NCBI GenBank assembly: GCA_016704465.1
Contig: JADJAD010000016.1
Coordinates: forward strand, 1-64,000
Direction: 5' to 3'
Origin: Gemmatimonadota bacterium
Lineage (GTDB): Bacteria; Gemmatimonadota; Gemmatimonadetes; Gemmatimonadales; Gemmatimonadaceae
DNA: 64,000 bases
Both the position numbers and the translations under genes were made by a program. Shown here piece after piece: positions 26,952-37,701 of the stretch. The notes beneath the pieces are model-generated. The model ran no database searches, was not told where the DNA came from, and saw only the letters and a program-made list of their open reading frames with translations. Position 1 is the first letter of the stretch. Every line of letters starts with the position of its first letter.

Positions 26952-28763
26952 ATGGCGGGCCGAAAGAAGCGAAAGCCTGCGACCAAACGGGCGGCGAAAG
27001 GCGAGACTTCGGCGGAGAAGAAGCCGCGGAGCAAGTCGCCGAAGCGCAAGGCGGCGCCCAGCGCGAGCAGCCCGCAGGAGGAGCTGCGCCGGAACATGAT
27101 GCGCTCCATCGTGACCGAGCCGCTGCTGACCCACATGCGCGACGACCCGAACGGGTCCTTCGACGTCATCATCTCGCTCAACGAGTTCTGTAAAGACGGG
27201 ATGGCCGGGGCGCTCGCAACGGTGGAGGCGCTCGCGCGTGAGTGGGGCGTGCGCTACTCGTCGGTGTCCAACTACGTATTCGCCACGCTGTCGGCCGCGC
27301 GCATCGAGACGCTGGCGAAGGAAACGCAGAAGGCGAACGCCACGAAGGAGCGCAGTGCCGTCGTGTACCGCATCTGGGAGGACAGCGACATCGGCGTGAC
27401 GCTCACGCGATCGGTCACGACGATCAAGGCTGATGCGGCGCAGCGATCGTTCCACGCACTTGGCGAGGGGATCGTGTGGGCCGTGCTCGATTCGGGCATT
27501 GATGGCACGCACCCGCACTTTGCCTCCTCGCTGCCGATGCACGGAAGCATCGACTCGTTTGCCGTCGGAGCGCCGGTGGAGCATCGTGACTACACCCCGG
27601 ATGGCCGTGCGCCGACGGCAGCGGTCGATCCCGCCACAGGCTCGCCCCCCGTCGCGGCGTCGCGCGCCCGCGATGCGAGTGCCCTGCTGGACCGGCTCGG
27701 ACATGGCTCGCACGTTGCCGGGATCATCGCCGGACACTGGACCGCCGCCGCCGACGGCGGGCTCATGGTCGTCGGAACAGAGGTGCGAGACGAAGGCGCT
27801 GGCGCCACGGTCGACGGCGAAGTCAAGACGATAACCTCGCGGGAGTCGCTCAAGTCGATCAGCGGGGTGGCGCCGCTGTGCAAGGTTGTCAGCCTCAAGG
27901 TCATCGCCGACGTCACGCGAACAGATGAGTTCAAGCAGAAGCAGGGACAGGGGAAGGTGAGCTGGGTGCTGCGAGCCATCGACGACATCCAGACGTGGAA
28001 CCAGAACGGACGACGCATCCTCGTGCACGGCGTCAACATGAGCGTGGGCTACTCGTTCGACCCGCGGTGGTTCGCCTGCGGACAGAGCCCCATCTGCGCT
28101 GAGGTCAACCGACTGGTGCGCTCCGGCGTGGTGGTCGTCGTCTCGGCGGGCAACGACGGATACTCGTCGTACATCACGGGGGACACGAAGCAGATGTGGA
28201 GCTACAACGAGAGCAGCATCATGGACCCCGGCAACGCCGAACTGGCGATCACCGTCGGCTCCACGCACCGCGAGATGCCGCATACCTACGGCGTGTCGTA
28301 CTTCTCCTCCCGCGGCCCGACGGGCGACGGACGCCGGAAGCCGGACCTGCTCGCGCCGGGTGAGCGCATCCGATCCTGCGCAGCGGGGCGGGAGCAGGAC
28401 CGGTACGGAATCGAGCACAAGCCGCAGGTCCTCCCCGCCGACGAAGCGGCCGTCGATGAGCCCGGGACGGAGGCGCACGCGCCGGAAGGCGGCGGCGCCG
28501 TGGCGACGGCCACGAAACGCGCGCCTGCGACCAGCGCGCCTGCGAGCGGCAAGGTCATGTACTGCGAGCAGACCGGGACGAGCATGGCGGCGCCGCACGT
28601 GTCGGGAGCGGCGGCCGCGTTTCTCTCCGTCCGCACGGAGTTCATCGGACAGCCCGAGCGCGTGAAGGCGCTCTTCCTCGCCAACGCCATCGACCTCGGG
28701 CGCGAGAGCAGGGGGCAGGGGAAAGGGTTGCTCGACCTGATGAAGGTGCTGCAAGCGGTTTGA
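26952..28763 (+). CDS. Cytosolic S8 (subtilisin) serine peptidase
   Basis: Subtilase of 603 residues. The catalytic triad is D180 (AVLDSGIDGTHP), H251 (RLGHGSHVAG) and S544 (GTSMAAPHVSG), with oxyanion Asn401 (SAGNDG). No signal peptide is present: the first 35 residues are a Lys/Arg-rich tail (RKKRKPATKRAAKG), so the enzyme likely stays in the cytoplasm or binds nucleic acid or membranes. Residues 45-165 form an N-terminal region with DVIISLNEFCKDG, perhaps an inhibitory prodomain. A long insert (about 480-530) lies between the catalytic halves. ATG 26952 has GGGAG upstream. An alpha/beta hydrolase gene follows 21 bp downstream. The pair is described in the findings. Confidence 0.9.
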   Translation: MAGRKKRKPATKRAAKGETSAEKKPRSKSPKRKAAPSASSPQEELRRNMMRSIVTEPLLTHMRDDPNGSFDVIISLNEFCKDGMAGALATVEALAREWGVRYSSVSNYVFATLSAARIETLAKETQKANATKERSAVVYRIWEDSDIGVTLTRSVTTIKADAAQRSFHALGEGIVWAVLDSGIDGTHPHFASSLPMHGSIDSFAVGAPVEHRDYTPDGRAPTAAVDPATGSPPVAASRARDASALLDRLGHGSHVAGIIAGHWTAAADGGLMVVGTEVRDEGAGATVDGEVKTITSRESLKSISGVAPLCKVVSLKVIADVTRTDEFKQKQGQGKVSWVLRAIDDIQTWNQNGRRILVHGVNMSVGYSFDPRWFACGQSPICAEVNRLVRSGVVVVVSAGNDGYSSYITGDTKQMWSYNESSIMDPGNAELAITVGSTHREMPHTYGVSYFSSRGPTGDGRRKPDLLAPGERIRSCAAGREQDRYGIEHKPQVLPADEAAVDEPGTEAHAPEGGGAVATATKRAPATSAPASGKVMYCEQTGTSMAAPHVSGAAAAFLSVRTEFIGQPERVKALFLANAIDLGRESRGQGKGLLDLMKVLQAV

Positions 28764-28784
28764 TCCCAACCACCGGAGTGCGAC

Positions 28785-30143
28785 ATGGACCAGCTCTCAG
28801 GCTTTGACTTCATCGCCCTCAACTTCGACGACGACGGCAAGCCGACCTCCGCGGCCGCCCAGGCGACGTTGCTGCAGCATGTGGCGACGGCCGGGACCAC
28901 CGACGTGGTGCTCATGGCCCACGGGTTCCGCAACGATGAACGGGAGGCGTTGCACCTGTACCGCGACTTCTTCGAGAACGTGCATGCGCACCTCTCGCGC
29001 GCCGAGTTGAAGGACCAGCTGGCGTCGCGGAAGTTCGCCATCGGCGGGATCTTCTGGCCCTCCAAGTCCTTCTCCGAGGGCGGGGGGGGGGGCGGCGCGA
29101 GCGACGGGGGAAGCGTGCAGGGCCTCGGCGACGCCGACGACGAGCTCGACGCAACGCGGGCGCAACTGAAGCGCATGCGCGATGACCTCGTCCCGCCCGC
29201 GCAGCAGGGCGTCGTCACCAAGGCGCTGGCACTGCTCGATCAGCTGGAAGACGATCCCGACAAGCAGAACGAGTTCGTCGCGCTGATGCTGTCGCTCGTG
29301 GAGGAATCCGAGTCCGATCCCACCGAGGGCCTCGCCGAGCTCAAGGCCCAGGACGGTGCCGACCTGCTGGCCAAGCTCGGCACGCCGATCATCCTGCCGA
29401 CCTCGCAGGAGAGTGCGGATGGCGGCGTGATGTCGGTCGGCGGTGGTGGCGGGACGTCGGACGAGGGGCGCCCGCTGTTCATCGGTGGATTTTTCAAGTC
29501 GGTCGGCGGCCGCGTCGGGCAGTTCCTCAACATGACCACCTGGTACATGATGAAGAATCGCTCCGGGACGGTCGGCGCGGTTGGCGTGGCACCAGTGGTC
29601 CGTGCCCTCAAGAGCGCGCATCCGAACGTGCGCGTGCATCTCGTCGGGCATAGCCTGGGCGGGCGCTGCATGGCCGCGTGCATCAAGGCGCTCTCGGCTG
29701 CCCCACAGGTGCGCCCCGATTCCGTCTCCCTGCTCGAGGCGGCGTTCTCACACTACGGCTTCAGCGCCAACAACGGGAAGGGGAGCGCCGGGTTCTTCCG
29801 CGACGTCGTCGCCAAGCGAACGGTGCGAGGGCCGTTCATCTCGACCTACTCGTATCAGGATACGGTGGTCGGTGTGGCCTATGCGGTGTCGTCGCGGCTG
29901 GCCGGCGACAACGTGAAGGCGATCGGCGACAAGGACGACCAATACGGCGGGATCGGCCGCAACGGGACGCAGCGCACCGACGAGGCGCGCACCCAACCGC
30001 TGCACAAGGTCGGCGAGCCGTACGCCTTCGCCGCCGATGTGGTCCACAACCTCGATGGAAGTGGCGGAGGGATCAAGAACCACGGTGACGTGACGAACGA
30101 CCGGGTGACGTACGCCGTCGCGTGGGCGATCGCGGGGACCTGA
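28785..30143 (+). CDS. Alpha/beta hydrolase (lipase-like) paired with the S8 peptidase
   Basis: Protein of 452 residues with a class-3-lipase or esterase nucleophile elbow, VHLVGHSLGGRCMA (about 285-298), and earlier VVLMAHGFRNDE (about 43-54), which fits the first strand and oxyanion area. Between them is a long low-conservation insert with a glycine run coded by 11 G at 29082-29092 and a second Gly stretch. Candidate acid and base are D362-H near the end (AFAADVVHNLDGSG). No signal peptide. GGAG lies six bases before the ATG, and the gene is 21 bp behind the S8 gene, so the two are almost certainly co-transcribed. The substrate is unknown. Confidence 0.8.
   Translation: MDQLSGFDFIALNFDDDGKPTSAAAQATLLQHVATAGTTDVVLMAHGFRNDEREALHLYRDFFENVHAHLSRAELKDQLASRKFAIGGIFWPSKSFSEGGGGGGASDGGSVQGLGDADDELDATRAQLKRMRDDLVPPAQQGVVTKALALLDQLEDDPDKQNEFVALMLSLVEESESDPTEGLAELKAQDGADLLAKLGTPIILPTSQESADGGVMSVGGGGGTSDEGRPLFIGGFFKSVGGRVGQFLNMTTWYMMKNRSGTVGAVGVAPVVRALKSAHPNVRVHLVGHSLGGRCMAACIKALSAAPQVRPDSVSLLEAAFSHYGFSANNGKGSAGFFRDVVAKRTVRGPFISTYSYQDTVVGVAYAVSSRLAGDNVKAIGDKDDQYGGIGRNGTQRTDEARTQPLHKVGEPYAFAADVVHNLDGSGGGIKNHGDVTNDRVTYAVAWAIAGT
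29082..29092. repeat. Homopolymeric run of 11 G inside a coding sequence
   Basis: Eleven consecutive G inside the hydrolase gene, coding for glycines. It is the longest mononucleotide run I see in the window and is liable to slip. Confidence 0.9.
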
Positions 30144-30182
30144 CCGGGCCCGCCGACCACGAGAGATGACGGGCCTGATCGC

Positions 30183-30203
30183 CGCCGCGATTTCTTCGCG
30201 GCG
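30183..30203 (+). terminator. Hairpin after the S8-hydrolase pair
   Basis: An 8 bp perfect stem CGCCGCGA/TCGCGGCG with loop TTTCT, 40 bp after the hydrolase stop. No T tail follows, so it may be a weak terminator. Confidence 0.5.
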
Positions 30204-30275
30204 CGCGACTGCCGCACGCGTGCGCGCGAGGGCAGATTCGGGTGTCGTGCCTTCACCTCACACCACCATCCTGCC

Positions 30276-31898
30276 ATGTTCCCCAATCGATCCCTCCCGC
30301 TCGCGACGCTTGCCGCTACGCTCGTTGCGTCGCTCCTGAGCGCGCCGGCGCTCGAGGCGCAGAGCTACGCCACGAGCGACCCCGTCATCCGGAAGATCTG
30401 GGACGAGGGGATGGAGCGTTCTCAGGCCGAGCGGCTGCTCCAGGTCCTGAGCGACTCGATCGGACCGCGCCTCACCGGCACTCCCGGCATGAAGCGCGGC
30501 ACCGACTGGCTCGTCGCCACGTACACCGGCTGGGGGGTGGAGGCGAAGAACGAACAGTACGGGACGTGGAAGGGCTGGCGTCGCGGCACCTCGCACATCG
30601 ACCTCATCGAACCGCGCGTCCGCACGCTCGAGGGGATGATGCTCGCGTGGAGCGGGGGAACGGCGAACAAGGACGTGACCGGCGATGTCGTCGTGCTCCC
30701 CGAGTTCGCCGACTCTACGGCGTTCGTGCAGTGGCTCCCGCAGGCCAAGGGAAAGTTCGTGCTCGTCTCCATGCTGCAGCCCACCTGTCGTCCCGACGAC
30801 AACTGGGAGAAATTCGCCCTCCCCGAGTCGTTCGAGCGCATGAAGGCAGCGCGCACGGCAGCCACGGTGGCCTGGCAGAAGCGATTGACGGCCACGGGAC
30901 ACGGGACCGGGCTCGGGACCGGGATGCTCGGCGTGCGGCTCGAGTCCGCCGGCGTGGCCGGGGTGATCGCGAGCAACTGGTCGCGCGGCTGGGGGGTGCA
31001 GAAGGTCTTTGATTCGCGCACGACCAAGGTGCCGTCGTTCGACCTCTCGTGCGAGGACTACGGCCTGCTCTATCGACTCGCCGACAAGAATCAGGGGCCC
31101 AAGGTGCGGGTGCGTGCCGACGCCGAGGCGCTGGGCGAGGTGCCGGTGTTCAATACCATCGCTCGCATCCCGGGCAGCGCGAAGCCCGACGAGTACGTCG
31201 TGTTGTCGGCGCACTTCGATTCGTGGGACGGTGGTTCGGGCACGACCGACAACGCCACCGGGACCGTGACCATGCTGGAGGCGCTGCGCATCCTCAAGCA
31301 GGTGTACCCGGCCCCCAAGCGCACCATCGTGGTCGGGCACTGGAGCGGCGAGGAGCAGGGGCTCAATGGCTCCCGCGCCTACGCCCAGGATCATCCCGAG
31401 GTGGTCAAGGGGCTGCAGGCGCTCTTCAACCAGGACAACGGGACCGGCCGGGTCATCAACTTCTCGGCGTCCGGGCTCACCACCGCCAGCGGCAACCTTG
31501 CCCGCTGGATGACGAACATCCCGGCGGAGATCTCGCGCAACATCACGCTGGGCTTTCCCGGCGCCCCGTCGGGTGGCGGCAGCGACAACGCATCGTTTGT
31601 CTGCTACGGCGCCCCGGCGTTCGGCCTCGGAGCGCTCGACTGGTCGTACGGGCAGTACACCTGGCACACGCAGCGCGACACCTACGACAAGGCGGTCATC
31701 GACGACCTGCGCAGCAACGCGGTCCTGACGGCGATGCTGACCTATCTTGCCGCCGAGGATCCGGAGTTGCTGAGCCGTGATCGCCGCGGATTCGATCGCG
31801 GGACGACCGCGGCGCGGCCGGGGCAGGGGTTCCCGACGCCGACCAGCTGGCCGAGCTGCACCGAGGCGCTGCGCAAGTCGTCGGACTATCGGCGCTGA
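30276..31898 (+). CDS. Secreted M28 family zinc peptidase
   Basis: Di-zinc aminopeptidase/carboxypeptidase of 540 residues. Signal peptide at 1-28 (ends APALEAQ). A protease-associated region lies at about 130-245 and the catalytic domain at about 285-480. Metal ligands and catalytic residues are H313 (SAHFDSW), D325 (TTDNATG), E359 and E360 (WSGEEQGLNGS), D387 (NQDNGTG) and H464 (YTWHTQRDTYD). All are present, so it should be active. It probably trims peptides outside the cytoplasm together with the M14, M16, M19 and M24 enzymes of this window. The 2-hydroxy-acid oxidase gene starts about 20 bp downstream and may be in the same transcript. Confidence 0.9.
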   Translation: MFPNRSLPLATLAATLVASLLSAPALEAQSYATSDPVIRKIWDEGMERSQAERLLQVLSDSIGPRLTGTPGMKRGTDWLVATYTGWGVEAKNEQYGTWKGWRRGTSHIDLIEPRVRTLEGMMLAWSGGTANKDVTGDVVVLPEFADSTAFVQWLPQAKGKFVLVSMLQPTCRPDDNWEKFALPESFERMKAARTAATVAWQKRLTATGHGTGLGTGMLGVRLESAGVAGVIASNWSRGWGVQKVFDSRTTKVPSFDLSCEDYGLLYRLADKNQGPKVRVRADAEALGEVPVFNTIARIPGSAKPDEYVVLSAHFDSWDGGSGTTDNATGTVTMLEALRILKQVYPAPKRTIVVGHWSGEEQGLNGSRAYAQDHPEVVKGLQALFNQDNGTGRVINFSASGLTTASGNLARWMTNIPAEISRNITLGFPGAPSGGGSDNASFVCYGAPAFGLGALDWSYGQYTWHTQRDTYDKAVIDDLRSNAVLTAMLTYLAAEDPELLSRDRRGFDRGTTAARPGQGFPTPTSWPSCTEALRKSSDYRR

Positions 31899-31917
31899 GC
31901 CGGGGACGTCGGGTTCG

Positions 31918-32997
31918 ATGATCAACCTCTTCGAGATGGAAACACAGGCGGCCGGGCGCATGGACCCGGCCGCCTGGGGCTACTTCGCCGGTGGTGCCAA
32001 CGACGAGATCACGCTGCGCGGGAACCGCGACGCGTGGGATCGGCTGGCGATCCGGTACCGCACCATGGTCGACGTCACCACGCGATCGTTAGGGACGACC
32101 GTGCTGGGACAACCAATCGACTTTCCGGTGCTCGTCGCGCCCACGGCGATGCAGAAGCTCGCGCATCCGGACGGTGAATCGGCGATGGCGCGCGCCGCCG
32201 GCGCCTGCGGCACGCTCATGGTGGTGAGCACCACCGCGACCACCTCGCTGGAGGAGGTGCGGAAGGCGGCCACCGGGCCGACCTGGTTCCAGCTCTACAT
32301 CTATCAGGACCGCGGCGCCACGCGCGCCCTGCTCGAGCGCGCCCGCGACGCCGGCTACTCGGCGATCGTGATCACGGTCGACACGCCGCTGCTGGGGTGG
32401 CGCGAGCGTGACATCCGCAACGGCTTCACCCTGCCACCGCACCTGACCATCGCCAACGCGATTGCGGCGGGAGCGGGACACGACCGCCTCCCCACCGCCG
32501 ACGGCGAAGGGTCGGGATTGGCCAAGCACCTGCACGCGCTGCACGACGCCGCCCTCTCGCCACGCGACATCGAATGGGCGCACGAGGTCTCCGGGCTTCC
32601 CATCGTGCTCAAGGGGATCGTGCGAGGAGACGACGCCGTGCGGGCGTTGGACCATGGCGCGGCCGGCGTGATCGTCTCTAATCATGGGGGGCGCCAGCTC
32701 GACACGTCGATCGCCACCGCCCGCGCGCTGCCCGAGGTCGTCGATGCCGTGGGCGATCGTGGGGAGGTCTACGTCGACGGCGGAATTCGGCGAGGCACCG
32801 ATGTGCTCAAGGCGCTGGCGCTGGGTGCGCGTGCCGTGCTCGTCGGTCGTCCGCCGCTGTGGGGGCTGGCCGTCGGGGGCGAGAAGGGGGCGACAGAGGT
32901 CCTGCAGCACCTGCGCATGGAGTTCGACCTGGCCATGGCGCTCGCGGGCTGCACCTCCGTGGCGGAACTGACACGCGATCTCGTGGTAGACGCATAG
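31918..32997 (+). CDS. FMN-dependent alpha-hydroxy-acid oxidase/dehydrogenase (lactate or glycolate type)
   Basis: TIM-barrel flavoenzyme of 359 residues. Family markers are APTAMQKLAHPDGE, WFQLYIYQDRG, the lysine in PIVLKGIVRGDDA, the catalytic His and Arg in VSNHGGRQLD, and the FMN-phosphate region VYVDGGIRRGTDVLKALALGA. It oxidises a small 2-hydroxy acid to the 2-oxo acid, either with oxygen (giving peroxide) or with a membrane electron acceptor; lactate, glycolate and mandelate remain possible. ATG 31918 matches the family N-terminus; the open frame goes further upstream into the M28 gene but without homology. No transporter or regulator is next to it. Confidence 0.87.
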   Translation: MINLFEMETQAAGRMDPAAWGYFAGGANDEITLRGNRDAWDRLAIRYRTMVDVTTRSLGTTVLGQPIDFPVLVAPTAMQKLAHPDGESAMARAAGACGTLMVVSTTATTSLEEVRKAATGPTWFQLYIYQDRGATRALLERARDAGYSAIVITVDTPLLGWRERDIRNGFTLPPHLTIANAIAAGAGHDRLPTADGEGSGLAKHLHALHDAALSPRDIEWAHEVSGLPIVLKGIVRGDDAVRALDHGAAGVIVSNHGGRQLDTSIATARALPEVVDAVGDRGEVYVDGGIRRGTDVLKALALGARAVLVGRPPLWGLAVGGEKGATEVLQHLRMEFDLAMALAGCTSVAELTRDLVVDA

Positions 32998-33054
32998 CGT
33001 CGCCCGCGTTTCCTTTCGCTACTCGTTTCGACTTCGACCCGCACCGGCAGCCTC

Positions 33055-33552
33055 ATGTCCGTCTTTCGTCTGCTTCGTCCCCTGACCCTCGTCGGCGCCT
33101 GCGTGTTCGCCGCCGCCTGTGCCGCGACCGATCTGACCATCCCGGAGGAAATCCCGATCGAGAGCCAGACGTGGGCACCCTCGCTGCAGGTCACCTTGTC
33201 CCAGTTCACCAAGTTGACCTCGGGCGTGCACTATCTCGATTCGCTCGAGGGGACGGGCGCCGCGCTCACCGGGACACCGACCGTCTCCGTCTTTTACTCG
33301 GGCTACATTCCGACCGGCTCCAGGTTCGACGAACGATCGAGCCTGAGCGGCGGGACGCCGATCTGTTTCCCGCTCTCGGGACTGATCGAGGGATGGAAGA
33401 TCGGGCTGCAGGGAATGAAGATCGGCGGCAAGCGTCGCCTCCTGATTCCGGCGGCGTACGGATACGGCTCGCTCTCCAGCGGCGGAATTCCCGCCAACTC
33501 CAACCTGTTGTTCAACGTCGAGCTCGTCGCCACCGGCTGTACCGTCGTCTGA
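33055..33552 (+). CDS. FKBP-type peptidyl-prolyl isomerase lipoprotein
   Basis: Protein of 165 residues. The lipoprotein signal ends at the lipobox AAAC (Cys22). The FKBP domain spans about 60-163 with VSVFYSGYIPTGSRFDE, FPLSGLIEGWKIGLQGMKIGGKRRLLIPAAYGYGS (cited in parts) and the closing strand NLLFNVELVA. Such proteins assist folding in the periplasm. The pattern GSRFDER and the proline-binding aromatic residues are kept, so activity is likely. It ends 13 bp before the acetoacetate-CoA ligase start, which may be chance or an operon. Confidence 0.88.
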   Translation: MSVFRLLRPLTLVGACVFAAACAATDLTIPEEIPIESQTWAPSLQVTLSQFTKLTSGVHYLDSLEGTGAALTGTPTVSVFYSGYIPTGSRFDERSSLSGGTPICFPLSGLIEGWKIGLQGMKIGGKRRLLIPAAYGYGSLSSGGIPANSNLLFNVELVATGCTVV

Positions 33553-33565
33553 CGAAGCGCGTGCC

Positions 33566-35680
<2,115 letters not shown>

Positions 35681-35797
35681 CGGCGCGTTCGCAAGCGGTG
35701 GAGGGCTGCTGGCTCCTACACCTCGCCGCTGCATAGTCGACGCGTGGCGCAGGTTCGTGCTCTACGTCCCGGCAGTGCGCGACACGCGCGGTGCTGG

Positions 35798-37504
35798 CTA
35801 CTTCGCGAGCCGTCGCGGGTCGGTCGTGCGTGGCAGCTGCCGCGCCTCGATGCACTCGCGCACCCGCAGCGTCACACGCTCCACGGCGGAGCGCAGCTGG
35901 CGCTCGCGCTCGCGCGACATGCGCCGGAAGAGCAAGCGTGACGCGCCGTAGGCGGCGGCGACGACCGCGAAAAACGCGGGCGCTGCGATGATCACCGCCC
36001 CATTCGTCACGCCCATCGTGATCCCGAAGGTGGCGCTGCCAAGGCCCCCGCCGGCCCCGCCCGTGATCCCGCCGAAGATCCCGCCGGTCATCTGCGACAG
36101 GTCCTCGAAGCCGCGGATGATCGTGCGGCCGTTCCGGGTCGACACCGAGAGCTGCAACTTGCGCTGCGAGGTCGGACTGGCGTACGACGTCCAGGTGACG
36201 CTGCGCCCGATCGAGTTCACGTTCCCGACGTCGCCGACGCTGCGCCGGATCTCGTCGGCCACGTCCTCCAGGTCCAGGTCACTCAGCTCACCCTGGACGA
36301 TCGCCTCGAACTCGATCTTCGTTCGCGCCCCGGCCAAGGGGTGGATCGGAGCCTCCATCGCCACGCCCGGTCGCACGACGTCCACGGGCTCGCTGCCCGC
36401 GTCGCCGAGTGCCCGCTCAGCCAGGGCGCGCTCGACGTACTTCTCCCCGATGCCCGCGTCGCGCGCGGCGACTCGCACGTCGTCCATCTTGTAGCCGGTG
36501 GTCTCGGTGGCCGGCACGCGTGGTCCAGCGCGGACGAGCTCTGGCGGGGGCGTGAGCTGCCCGGTCATCTCCTGCAGGAGGGCGGCCCGTTCCCAGATGG
36601 CGTTCGCTTCCACCGAGGAAAGGATCACCCGCGATGCGGCCGGCGCCTGCTCGGGAATCGCCTGGCCGGCGGCGCTGAGCGCGGACACGAGCGCCTCGGC
36701 GTCGGGAAAGCGGGACTCGCGCGACTTGGCCAGCAGTCGGTCCACGACCTCGGCCAACGGGGCCGGCACCGTGGGTGCCACGCTGCGGATCGGTGGAGCG
36801 GGTCGCGTGACGTGGGCGACCAGGACGGCTGACGGCGTGTCGCTCTCGAACGGGAAGTGCCCGGTGAGGGCGAAGAACGCCAGCACGCCGAATGCGTACA
36901 GGTCGCTGCGGCCGTCGATGTCTTCGCCGGTGACCTGTTCGGGACTCATGTAGTGCACCGTCCCGAGCACCGTCCCGGTCTGGGTGAGCGAGGCCGACTG
37001 CGCCAGGCGGGCAATGCCGAAGTCGGTGACCATCGCCCGGCGACCGCTGGCATCGAGCAGGATGTTCTCGGCCTTGATGTCGCGATGCACCACGCCACGT
37101 GCGTGGGCGTAGCCGAGCGCGGATGCGACGTCGATGAGCAGGGGGACGAGCGCGGCAGGGCGGTACGGCCCGTGCTCGCGGACGTGGTGGGCCATCGACT
37201 CTCCGTCGACGTAGCCCATCACGAAGAAGACGAAGTCGCCCAGCTCGTCGGCCCGGTGCACCGGGACGATGCTGGGATGGGCAAGTCCTGCGGCGGTGCG
37301 CGCCTCGCGCAGGAAGCGCTCGCGGATCAGCGGGTCGCTGGCCAGGTGATAGGGGAGCGTCTTGATGGCCACCGGACGCGCCAGCTTCAGGTCGTGCGCG
37401 AGATACACGATGCCCATGCCGCCACGTCCGATCTCGCGCACGAGCTGGTACTGCCCATCGAGCGATTGGGCGAACGCGAGCGTATCGGGGCGAGGGGCGG
37501 TCAT
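35798..37504 (-). CDS. Membrane-associated Ser/Thr protein kinase (PASTA-less, with own C-terminal domain)
   Basis: Hanks-type kinase of 568 residues. The kinase domain (about 20-275) has the glycine loop GRGGMG (26-31), K48, HRDIKAEN (140-147) and DFG (161-163), and the end motif MSPEQ. All active residues are present. The rest (about 290-568) is unusual: an alpha-helical part with MDDVRVAARDAGIGEKYVERAL, a beta-rich domain with SQRKLQLSVSTRNGRT, a Gly-rich hydrophobic segment (about 475-530, likely one or two helices) and an Arg-rich tail. I do not recognise this C-terminal domain. ATG 37504 matches the start of homology; there is no Shine-Dalgarno. Divergent from hppD, so control of tyrosine use is possible but speculative. 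Confidence 0.85.
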   Translation of the reverse strand: MTAPRPDTLAFAQSLDGQYQLVREIGRGGMGIVYLAHDLKLARPVAIKTLPYHLASDPLIRERFLREARTAAGLAHPSIVPVHRADELGDFVFFVMGYVDGESMAHHVREHGPYRPAALVPLLIDVASALGYAHARGVVHRDIKAENILLDASGRRAMVTDFGIARLAQSASLTQTGTVLGTVHYMSPEQVTGEDIDGRSDLYAFGVLAFFALTGHFPFESDTPSAVLVAHVTRPAPPIRSVAPTVPAPLAEVVDRLLAKSRESRFPDAEALVSALSAAGQAIPEQAPAASRVILSSVEANAIWERAALLQEMTGQLTPPPELVRAGPRVPATETTGYKMDDVRVAARDAGIGEKYVERALAERALGDAGSEPVDVVRPGVAMEAPIHPLAGARTKIEFEAIVQGELSDLDLEDVADEIRRSVGDVGNVNSIGRSVTWTSYASPTSQRKLQLSVSTRNGRTIIRGFEDLSQMTGGIFGGITGGAGGGLGSATFGITMGVTNGAVIIAAPAFFAVVAAAYGASRLLFRRMSRERERQLRSAVERVTLRVRECIEARQLPRTTDPRRLAK

Positions 37505-37701
37505 GAGGGGGAAGATATGGGCGCGTCGGTCGGGTCGGTAAGTATCAGCGTGGCAAAGGGTTTGACCGGTCTGACCAGTGGGCGGACGTCCGGCTTTTCC
37601 GCTAGATTGCCAGTCGTGCAGGTGACTCCGCCCGCGTGGCGCCGTGTCCCGTGTCGTGGGGCGCTCCGTACCCGTGTGCATTCCGACTCCCAAGGCTGGC
37701 C
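37505..37701. promoter_or_regulatory. Divergent region kinase / hppD
   Basis: About 200 bp holding both promoters. TAGATT at 37603-37608 could be the hppD -10; the same hexamer precedes the aminotransferase at 62338. A TTGACC at 37562 is too far for a standard pair. The hppD mRNA leader would be about 90 bases. Confidence 0.35.

Noticed and set aside
26514..28769. 751-codon open frame on the minus strand
   Set aside because: Antisense to the S8 peptidase; low-complexity Arg/His composition.
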